The notes below the pieces were generated by a model, which saw nothing but the letters and a program-made list of their open reading frames with translations, was not told where the DNA came from and ran no database searches. The position numbers and the translations under genes are program-made. This document shows, piece by piece, positions 1 to 6,013 of a stretch of 6,013 bases of DNA. The first letter of the stretch is position 1. Each line of letters opens with the position of its first letter. This DNA comes from Kiritimatiellia bacterium (lineage in GTDB: Bacteria > Verrucomicrobiota > Kiritimatiellia > RFP12 > UBA1067), in assembly GCA_017389885.1 (NCBI GenBank), contig JAFPDR010000025.1, positions 1 through 6,013 on the forward strand. The letters are read 5' to 3'.

Positions 1-228
1 GACTTTGTCTCGCACATCCGAAAGCGAATGCGTCGCGGCGTAGTAGAAGTTGAGCTGTCCGAGATCGCGCGAAACGGCATCGACTTCGACCTCTTGAAAT
101 AGAATCGGACGCGCGAACGGGATCTTCCCGCGCGAGACGTTCGCGGAATACCAGTACGCATCCGCGAACCCGTGTATTTCAACGGGTTCCGGCTCATTCA
201 CGAGCATCAATGCCGCCAGCATCCACAT
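1..228 (-). CDS. N-terminal part of an unidentified, probably exported protein (runs off the left edge)
   Basis: I do not recognise this gene. A minus-strand frame opens with ATG at 228-226, 17 nt after the stop of the large glycoside hydrolase gene, and stays open for 76 codons to the window edge. It begins MWMLAALMLVNEPEPVE, a short hydrophobic stretch without the usual positive N-terminus, so it is only a marginal signal peptide. Then come aromatic, alternating segments such as HGFADAYWYSAN and GQLNFYYAATHSL, a look compatible with beta-strands of an envelope or outer-membrane protein; that is inference from composition only. The ribosome-binding site is weak (GGTG four bases before the ATG), so translation may be coupled to the upstream gene. 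A second ATG two codons in (222-220) is possible. The frame is open further upstream, but I saw no ATG, GTG or TTG in the roughly 20 codons I read before this ATG. Same strand and tight spacing suggest the last visible member of the operon. Confidence 0.6.
   Translation of the reverse strand, partial: MWMLAALMLVNEPEPVEIHGFADAYWYSANVSRGKIPFARPILFQEVEVDAVSRDLGQLNFYYAATHSLSDVRDKV
162..192. repeat. Short hairpin in the first codons of the left-edge gene
   Basis: GAACCCGT at 166-173 is the exact reverse complement of ACGGGTTC at 182-189, leaving an 8-nt loop. CCG at 162-164 and CGG at 190-192 extend the stem if base 165 bulges out. It lies about codons 13-23 of the gene that starts at 228. No T-run follows on either strand, so it does not resemble an intrinsic terminator. 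It may be chance in GC-rich coding DNA, or a modest mRNA structure near the start. Confidence 0.4.
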
Positions 229-245
229 CGCGCACCAAACAGCTT

Positions 246-1530
246 CTACTGGAGCGCGAACTGGCAGGTTTCGCCGGCGGACATCTTCAGCGGCAGAATT
301 CCGTCGCGGGTCTTCTCCTCCCGGCCGGTCTTCAGGTTCACGACCCTGCACGAAAACGGAAGCCGGAAATCGCAGACCGCATCTTCAAGCGCATGCAGAT
401 TGACGAACGCGCCGTTCATGTCCACCTGCGCGATGTCCGCGGCGAGCGGTACGTACGCCCCCGCCTCGCGCGCGAACTTGTTGAACGCCGCGGGCGAAAC
501 GCCGCCGGCCTCGGTGAAGACGATGTGACGCACGAGACCGTCGCGGCGTTCGGCCGTCGCCGGTTTCCCGTCCTTCGCGTAGCGCGCGTGCACCTTTACG
601 CCCGGCGCCTCGGCAACCGAGTTGCGCGGCCAGTCCGCAAGCTGCGGCGGCGGAAACTCGAGGCTCGCCGCGTTGCGGAGCATGTCGTGGTACTGAAGTC
701 CGTTCGCCTCGCACGCGAAGCCCGGCTCGGCGACAACCGTGTGGTCGGCCTTTTCGCCGCAGACGAGCGTCATTCCCGTCGCCTCGGCAAGCCCGCCCAG
801 CTCGCCGCACCGCGGAAGGTAGAGGAACGTGCGCTTCGCGGACGAAAGACGGCGCATCAGATCCGCACGCGGCGCGTCGACGCGGCGCATCAGGTTGAAG
901 GCAACCATCCTGTAGGGTTCGAGCAGGGCCGGATTCCCGAGAACGTCCTCGAGAAGATAGCTGTCGAACGGCACGCCGGAACGCGCAAGCAGGAACAGCT
1001 GGTCGGCATAGCTGAAGTCCGCGGGACGCGGCAGGAACTTCATGCCGTCCGCCCAGCCGAGGAGCCCCGCCTCGTCCACGACAAGCGCGACGCCGGGTTT
1101 CCAGTCCGTCCGCCCGGCACGCCGCTCCGCGGCATCCGCCTTGAGCGCGGTTGCGATGTCGTCGACGATTTCCGGCGCGGAGAACCAGCCGTTCGCCATG
1201 TCGTAGAACCACCAGCCCATGCCCTGCGCGACCATGACGCCGGCATCCTTGCGGAAAATGCTCTGCCACATGCCGAAGTCCGAGGCCTGTCCGAGGCCGA
1301 TCGCCGACGACGGACCGGACCACGGCTCGACCATCGCATACGTGCGGAAGTCCAGTTCCTCGAAGAAGAACTTTCCGTGCAGACGGAAGGACGCCGCGGG
1401 AAGCCGGTTCGCGCCGGTTATGCCGGGACGACGCCGTTCGTAGTTCGGCTGCGCGACGAGGATGTCCATCGCGTCCGAGCGCAGGAACTCGCCGATGTTC
1501 CTGCGCTCGGACGCGATGGACATCCTCGTC
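246..1530 (-). pseudogene. Displaced downstream half of the glycoside hydrolase (barrel end, trimerisation-type domain, C-terminal beta domain)
   Basis: This is the part of the large hydrolase that the 55-bp insertion puts in a different frame; in the sequence as given it can be translated only after a +1 shift or from an internal start. It resumes at EFLRSDAMDILVAQPNYE and runs 414 residues to TAG at 246-248. It carries the probable nucleophile strand (HGKFFFEELDFRTY), the WWFYDMANGWF strand typical of GH42-like barrels, a flavodoxin-like segment (WKPGVALVVDEAGLLG to TFLYLPRCGELGGLAEATG), and a final beta-rich domain. It shows no further damage: no stop codons, and family-like residues throughout. 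That argues either a very recent mutation or a sequencing/assembly error rather than an old pseudogene. Losing this half would leave the barrel without its nucleophile, while the N-terminal MGH1-like domain could still be made. Confidence 0.7.
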
Positions 1531-4455
1531 CGAGCGCAGGAACTCGCCGATGTTCCACGACGTCGCGGCATTCGCGCGGTGCGGCGACTGGCACCACATG
1601 ATCGAGACGACGTCCTTGCCCATGAGACGCCTGAACTCGCGCGCAAACTCCTCCTGCGCCCTGAGCCCCGTCTGCTTGCAGAAGAACTCGTAGTTCGTCG
1701 AAACGTGACCCCCTTCGCGGCAGAAGTCCGCGTACTCCGCCTTCGCCGGCGCGGAATAGTCGGGATAGCACACGGAGAACTGTCCGTCCTGATAGCCGAA
1801 CGTGTGAATTCCGACAATGCGCTTGTCGAGTCCCTGCGCCTTGAGTTCCGCCACAAGCGACTTCAGGCAGCGCTTGACGCCGTCGCGCCAGGCGCGCGAG
1901 GAATACGACGGCCAGGGCCAGAGCTTCGCGCCCGCCGTCGGGATGACGTACGAGGCGACGCAGCTGCCGCTGTTGCCGAGCACGACCTTCCCGTCCTTGT
2001 GGCGCCAGGCCTCGTCCGGATGCTCGCTCTCGGCGAATTCCGGATAGGCGTTGCAGCCGATCGCAAGGACGAACGGGACGTCCGGCACGAGGCGCATGGA
2101 GTCCTTGATTTCGCGCACGGCACCCTTAGCGTCGAATCCGTCCTTCGTCCAGTATCCGCGGCATCCCGGCACCCGGCCGAGGCGGATGTCCTTCACCATC
2201 AGCGGAATGTGCGCGTTGGTGACGGTGTGTCCGGCAAACAGCTCCGGCGGCGGAATCTGCTCAACAGAGCAGTGGCGTCCCTTGTAGATGACGGGCTGCA
2301 CGGCGCGTCCGTCGACCCGGAGTTCGGGTCCGCACTTCCCCTTCACGACCTTCGCCGTATGCTGCACGTCCGCCGCGAGCCCGCGGTCGTACGCGGCTTC
2401 GTCCATGCGGTCCCGTTCGCGCGGCACGCCCCAGGTGCTGTACTTCCTGCCCCAGGCCTGCTTCTCCGCCTTGAGCGAGGAGACGGACCAGTTCGACCAG
2501 ACGCTGACCGACGGATTGCCCGCGACGACGATCGCCGGCGTCAGCACGCCGTCATGGGCAACCTCGCTCGCGTACTTGCGGTACGTCTGGCCGCGAGGCG
2601 AATTCGGGAGCCCCAGCGATTCGGGAATGCCTCCGCCCGCGTAGTCCTTCTCGAAAAGTTCGGAGATGCCGTATCCGGGCTTCCTGCCGTGCGCGCGCAG
2701 AAAGCCGTGGCAGTAGTCGCCGTTCGAGCCCGAGACCGCCACGTCCGCCGAAAGGCGCACGGACTGGTCGGGTTCCGCCGTCGCGAATTCGGGCCCCTCG
2801 ACGATCAGATAGCCCTTTTCGTTAGTCTTGACGATTCGGACGACGCCGTTTTTGACCTCGACGCTTCCTTCGGCCCCGCCGGCCCTGATTACCGAAAACG
2901 CGGCATCCGCGCAACCCGCGGCGCGCCAGATCACACCTTCCGTCGGAAACTCCTTGCGATTCGGATCCTTGTTCTCCCAGCCCGCAGTGAGCGGACGCGG
3001 ATCGAACAGTCGGCACGGCGCGGGAGCGCCGGCACGATGGACCTCCCGCCCGTCCGCCCAGACGGAGAATCCCGCGCCCTTGCCATACCGGCGGCCGGTG
3101 CGGTCCCAGTAGAGCGAAATGCTACGTCCTCGCACATGCACGTTCTCGAGGCACGTGAAATCCCAGGTGTCGGGAATAAGCGGACGTATCTCAAGCGCCC
3201 CGTCAAGCTGCGGACGAAGGCCGCAGAGCCCCGAGATCACAAGGTCCGCAAACGTCGAGTGGTTGTAGTCCTCTCCGCGCTCGTCCTTCTTACCCTGCGC
3301 GTGCAGTATCGCGCGGGAGAGCCACACGCCCGTGAACGGATCGAGATTCTCGTCAATCCACGGAATCGCCTTTCCGTCTTCGGTCCTGCGCACCTGCTGC
3401 GCGGCATACTGGTGAAGGAGCTTCACGTACGTCTCGCGTCCGACGTCGCCGGACGACCCCTCGGCGATCGCGTTGGCGAGCCCCGTGAGGACGATCGACG
3501 TCGCGAACGGCCAGCTCGGTCCGTTCCACTGGCAGGGATGTCCGTCGTACGCGATTCTGAATCCCGGCGCACGCCGCTCGGCGAAGCAGAGTCCGAACGG
3601 CGCGGCGAAACCCTCTTCGCTTTCCACCTGCGCCCAGGCGTCGCCGAAGCCCGCGAGCGGCATGCCGAAGTACCACGGCGCATAGCCGTGCAGCTCGCGC
3701 ACCGTGCTTCTAATTCCGTTCGTAGCAAGAGTCGTGAAAAATCCGACATCAGGATTCCACAGTTTTTCGCGGATGCCCTTCTCAAGAATCTCGGCCTTGC
3801 GCGAAAAGCGGGCAACGAGGTCTTGGCGTTTCGCGAGTCGCGCAATCTCGACGATGGCCTTCGCCTCGCCGTACATTGCGCTGTTGAAGAGCGGACGGTA
3901 CCCGTCGCGTCCGAGCGAGTATTCGCTTCCCTCGCGGTCGTCGACGGACGTGAACATGCCCTTCCCGTCTCCGCCCATCGGGAACGGCTCGCCATCGGGG
4001 CAGGTGCGGTAGACAATCGGCTTCGTCTCCCACGATTCGTACAGCGCGACAATCGGGTCGAGAAGTTCGACCGCGGTGGACGCATCGCCCGTGACGCGCA
4101 CGACATCGATGAGAGACGAGCCAAGCCAGGTGCAGTACTTCACGCGGTGCGCGCCGTTCGTCCCGAACCAGAACCGCGCGTAGTCCGACGCGACGGACGT
4201 GTCGTGCATCCACCGCGCCTCGCGCAGGTGGTGCCCCGCCGGGCAGACGATCGTGTTGTACTTTCCCGCCCAGGGGACGTCGGGAAGGAACTCCGTGACG
4301 ACCCAGCCCTCGGGCGTCTTCACGCAGTGGCGGCCGAAGGCGCGCCAGCGGAACTCGTACGTGCGGTTGATGTCCGCGTCCGGGCATTCGAACGAGGGTA
4401 CAGCTCCCGCAGGTGCCGCGGCGAGCGCCGCGGCAAACAGTGTTGCCGAGATCAT
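246..4455 (-). CDS. Giant secreted two-module glycoside hydrolase: MGH1-like (alpha/alpha)6 domain fused to a GH42-like barrel; frameshifted by a 55-bp insertion
   Basis: ATG at 4455 is preceded six bases upstream by AAAGGA. Residues 1-18 form a short signal peptide (MISATLFAAALAAAPAGA). Residues ~30-430 resemble the MGH1-like/GH63-type six-hairpin glycosidases, with GYRPLFNSAMYGEAKAI (185-201), QWNGPSWPFATS (309-320) and DYNHSTFADLVISGLCGLRP (396-415). A beta-sandwich tail to ~485 and a second beta-rich region (~500-715) follow. Residues ~715-1095 look like a GH42-type clan-A barrel, with GKFFFEELDFRTY (1009-1021; E1015 the likely nucleophile) and GMGWWFYDMANGWF (1060-1073). A flavodoxin-like trimerisation-type domain (~1100-1225) and a C-terminal beta domain complete it. 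The frame breaks near codon 971. Deleting 55 bp from 1472-1556 gives one frame of 1384 codons ending in TAG at 246-248. As written, the first frame runs out of register to 385. The role is presumably extracytoplasmic glycan cleavage; the substrate is unknown. Domain calls come from motif recognition, not alignment. Confidence 0.82.
1455..1530. repeat. Perfect 34-bp inverted repeat with 8-nt loop (fold-back duplication)
   Basis: The arm at 1455-1488 is the exact reverse complement of 1497-1530; the loop 1489-1496 is TCGCCGAT. The arm sequence is ordinary coding sequence of the hydrolase (codons for about EFLRSDAMDILV) present once forward and once reversed. It overlaps the 30-bp direct repeat described separately. 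A transcript here could form a very stable hairpin. Confidence 0.97.
1472..1556. repeat. Perfect 30-bp direct repeat, period 55 bp, marking the frameshifting insertion
   Basis: Bases 1472-1501 are identical to 1527-1556. The offset of 55 is 18 codons plus one base, which is exactly the frame change seen in the glycoside hydrolase. Removing one period joins the two halves as TSWNIGEFLRSDAMDILVAQ with no other change. The central part between the copies is the inverted arm, so this is not a plain tandem duplication. Confidence 0.97.
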
Positions 4456-4459
4456 TTTG

Positions 4460-4468
4460 GTTCCTTTC
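4460..4468 (-). promoter_or_regulatory. Ribosome-binding site of the glycoside hydrolase gene
   Basis: The minus strand reads GAAAGGAAC; its AAAGGA core ends six bases before the ATG at 4455. It lies in the 19-nt gap after the SUMF1-like gene's TAA and fixes the start choice. The same nine bases precede the SUMF1-like gene. Confidence 0.75.
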
Positions 4469-4474
4469 GGGGAG

Positions 4475-5743
4475 TTAGTCGTTCACCGTGAACGCGAGGC
4501 GGAAGCCGTAGTTTATCCATCCGCCCGAGCTTGAGCTACGTCCGGCCGAGGTGATGAGATAGTTGTTGGTGCTGTAGTAGCCGCCACGAATCACGCGCTT
4601 GCTGTCAGCCGGAGCCGTGTCGGGTCCGGTTGGATCCGTCGCATCGCCGGCAGCGTATGCGCCATTCCAGTCCAAACACGCCTCATAGACATTTCCGAGC
4701 ATGTCGTAAAGTCCGAATGCGTTCGGAAGCTTGAGACCGACCTCGTGCGTTCCTTCCTCTGCATACCACGCTATCGGCGCGATGTTGCCGGACTGGGTCT
4801 GTCCGTTGATGCTGAGCGCCTTGCCGTTGTACAGCTCGCTCGTTGTACCCGCGCGGCAGGCCTTCTCCCACTGCGCCTCCGTAGGGAAGTCAAGTGTGTC
4901 AACGCCAAGGTTGGTCCTGAAAACGCTCGTGACCTGGCTGCGGTAGGCGTCATACGATGCGTTTTCGATCGGATTGGCGTCGCCTACGTTGTGGCTGCCG
5001 CTGTACGAGCTGCGCTGAAGACGGCGGTACTGTTCCTGTGTGAGCTCGAACACACCGATGTAGAAGTCCTTCGTCAGCGTCACGTTGTGCACCGGCTCGG
5101 CGTTCCCCGTCGTGCCGAACGTGCCGCCGGTCTGGCCCATGGAGAACGTGCCCTTCGGTATCTTGCGCATGACGAGTTTCGTCGTCTTCACGCCCGGATA
5201 GTTCGTCACGCCCGTCCAGACGAGAACGTCCGGGAGGTCCGTGGAAAAGCCGTCGCCCACGGCCGAGTAGGAAGTCTCGAAGTCGCCGTAGAGTCCGTTC
5301 TTGATGTCGGCGCGCGTAACGTCCCTGCACGGGAACGTGCCCGTTTCGGCCGTGAGGTCGAAGATCTTGTAGATCACCTCCGACGCGTTCTGGTCCGAAT
5401 CGCTCAGCGTGAGCTTCACCTTGAAGTTCGCGAGCGCGACCTTCTCCGTCCCGAACGCCTTGACGGGATCGATGAAGAACTCGCCGACGCCCGACTCGCA
5501 GATGCCGTAGCGGGATCCGCGCATTGACGACTCAAGGCGCGTCGCGTCGAGCTCCACGCTGCCGTTGTACGCCGTCACGCCGATGTTTACGGGATGCTCC
5601 GCGTCGACCCCGGAAATCTTGTATTCGACCTTGATGTCCGTCGACCAGGGCCACTGCTGGCGGACAATCACCTGTTCGATCGCGGCGGCGTGCGAAGCAT
5701 TGGCCGCGAAAAGGGAAAGTGCGAAAAATACGAATCTGTTCAT
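4475..5743 (-). CDS. Secreted SUMF1/FGE-fold protein with N-terminal beta domain (no catalytic cysteine pair visible)
   Basis: The protein has 422 residues. A signal peptide MNRFVFFALSLFAANASHA ends near residue 19. Residues ~22-130 form a beta-rich domain opening with IEQVIVRQQWPW. Residues ~190-420 show the SUMF1 (formylglycine-generating-enzyme-like) landmarks in order: IPKGTFSMG (195-203), DFYIGVFELTQEQY (226-239), DFPTEAQWEKACRAG (285-299), PNAFGLYDMLGNVYEACLDW (340-359), RVIRGGYY (383-390) and NYGFRLA (411-417). In true sulfatase-activating enzymes the segment between RGG and GFR carries the cysteines that bind copper and do the oxidation; here it is STNNYLITSAGRSSSSGGWI with none. Sulfatase activation is therefore unlikely. 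A structural, carbohydrate-binding or partner-binding role is more plausible, but this is inference. It lies 24 nt after the upstream gene and 19 nt before the glycoside hydrolase, in a probable operon. The start is supported by AAAGGA eight bases upstream. Confidence 0.88.
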   Translation of the reverse strand: MNRFVFFALSLFAANASHAAAIEQVIVRQQWPWSTDIKVEYKISGVDAEHPVNIGVTAYNGSVELDATRLESSMRGSRYGICESGVGEFFIDPVKAFGTEKVALANFKVKLTLSDSDQNASEVIYKIFDLTAETGTFPCRDVTRADIKNGLYGDFETSYSAVGDGFSTDLPDVLVWTGVTNYPGVKTTKLVMRKIPKGTFSMGQTGGTFGTTGNAEPVHNVTLTKDFYIGVFELTQEQYRRLQRSSYSGSHNVGDANPIENASYDAYRSQVTSVFRTNLGVDTLDFPTEAQWEKACRAGTTSELYNGKALSINGQTQSGNIAPIAWYAEEGTHEVGLKLPNAFGLYDMLGNVYEACLDWNGAYAAGDATDPTGPDTAPADSKRVIRGGYYSTNNYLITSAGRSSSSGGWINYGFRLAFTVND

Positions 5744-5749
5744 TGTCTT

Positions 5750-5758
5750 GTTCCTTTC
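5750..5758 (-). promoter_or_regulatory. Ribosome-binding site of the SUMF1-like gene
   Basis: The minus strand reads GAAAGGAAC, with the AAAGGA core eight bases before the ATG at 5743. It sits in the 24-nt gap that follows the upstream gene's TAA. I see no promoter or terminator in this gap, so the gene is probably read from upstream. Confidence 0.7.
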
Positions 5759-5767
5759 TGAAATTGA

Positions 5768-6013
5768 TTACCGCATAATTATCATCATGCCCGCGCCGCC
5801 GCCGAGGATGGATGCGGCGTAGGTCACTTCGTTCGCGATCAGCGACAGCGAGTAGAGTTCGCCCGGCTTTATGCGCAGCGCATACCAGCCCTGCGCGCCG
5901 TCGAGCCCCGTCGGCGTCTCCACGCCGTTCACGGAAAGCGACGTTGTTCCGTACGGAATCGGCAGGACGGCCTTCTTCGATGCCTTGCCCCAGAGGTTTC
6001 CGCTCGCCGGCGC
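5768..6013 (-). CDS. C-terminal 81 residues of an unidentified protein (starts beyond the right edge)
   Basis: A minus-strand frame enters from the right edge and ends with TAA at 5770-5768. It encodes 81 residues in the window, with no start codon needed here. The end reads in part ASKKAVLPIPYGTTSLSVNG, then GWYALRLKPGELYSLSL, and finishes SILGGGAGMMIIMR. The middle part alternates hydrophobic and polar residues and looks like the last strands of a beta domain; the glycine-rich, methionine-rich tail is unusual. I do not recognise the family. The frame ends 24 nt before the SUMF1-like gene on the same strand, so the two are probably co-transcribed and may act together outside the cell, but the visible part has no signal for location. 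That the frame is real is supported by its sensible composition and by the SUMF1-like gene's ribosome-binding site falling just after its stop. Confidence 0.65.
   Translation of the reverse strand, partial: APASGNLWGKASKKAVLPIPYGTTSLSVNGVETPTGLDGAQGWYALRIKPGELYSLSLIANEVTYAASILGGGAGMMIIMR

Noticed and set aside
385..1526. Continuation of the hydrolase reading frame past the insertion to a stop at 385
   Set aside because: After codon ~971 the sequence turns into an Arg/Gly/His-rich out-of-frame product, while the family motifs continue in the neighbouring frame. The 1356-aa product is not the true protein.
1455..1530. Recombinase target or invertible switch site, because it has inverted arms and an 8-nt spacer like loxP-type sites
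   Set aside because: The arms are copies of the gene's own coding sequence and are explained fully by fold-back copying. There is no recombinase gene here and no segment to invert.
1455..1556. Programmed ribosomal frameshift with a stimulatory hairpin
   Set aside because: I see no slippery heptamer or stop-codon arrangement, a +1 shift would be needed, and the duplicated bases themselves account exactly for the frame change.
210..1601. Plus-strand open frame of 463 codons
   Set aside because: It is antisense to the C-terminal half of the hydrolase, Arg-rich and without recognisable motifs; a shadow frame.
1531..1856. A start at 1856 for a separate 536-aa minus-strand gene ending at 246
   Set aside because: The part upstream of the insertion is an Arg/Ser-rich shadow of the hydrolase's first frame. 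Only the part from about 1530 down to 246 is genuine, as the displaced end of the same gene.
4456..4474. Terminator or promoter between the SUMF1-like and hydrolase genes
   Set aside because: The gap is only 19 nt and is filled by the ribosome-binding site; no hairpin with a T-run fits.
1462..4491. Plus-strand open frame of 1009 codons antisense to the glycoside hydrolase
   Set aside because: Its product is Arg/Val/Ala/Asp-rich with no domain-like pattern, and it mirrors a clearly recognisable hydrolase on the other strand. Long antisense frames are expected in GC-rich genes.

Overview
The window is GC-rich and reads entirely on the minus strand. Protein style suggests a Kiritimatiellota (Verrucomicrobia subdivision 5)-like bacterium, or a related polysaccharide degrader of the PVC group: a secreted SUMF1-fold protein with an N-terminal beta domain beginning 'IVRQQWPW', next to a very large secreted glycoside hydrolase. 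This is an inference from gene style; the window has no marker gene for taxonomy.

Layout in transcription order, right to left: (1) the last 81 codons of a protein of unknown function (6013-5768); (2) after a 24-nt gap, a complete 422-aa secreted SUMF1/FGE-fold protein (5743-4475); (3) after a 19-nt gap, a giant secreted glycoside hydrolase gene (4455-246) that joins an MGH1-like six-hairpin domain to a GH42-like TIM-barrel and trimerisation region; (4) after a 17-nt gap, the first 76 codons of a further probable envelope or exported protein (228-1). The short gaps, common strand and absence of any clear terminator suggest a single operon. Genes 2 and 3 share the ribosome-binding sequence GAAAGGAAC. 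Genes 2 and 3 are predicted to be exported, as gene 4 may be, which fits an outer-envelope glycan-processing locus. The substrate cannot be told from the sequence.

The main anomaly is in gene 3. At 1455-1556 there is a perfect 34-bp inverted repeat with an 8-nt loop, overlapping a perfect 30-bp direct repeat with a period of 55 bp. Removing exactly 55 bp restores one continuous 1384-codon frame. The region therefore looks like a fold-back template-switch insertion, either a real mutation or an amplification/assembly chimera. As given, it shifts the frame within the GH42-like barrel. Because the DNA is GC-rich, the wrong frame stays open for nearly 400 more codons, producing a misleading 1356-aa reading frame that ends at 385.

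I found no RNA gene, CRISPR array, insertion sequence, attachment site or origin. No stretch longer than 300 bases lacks a gene.
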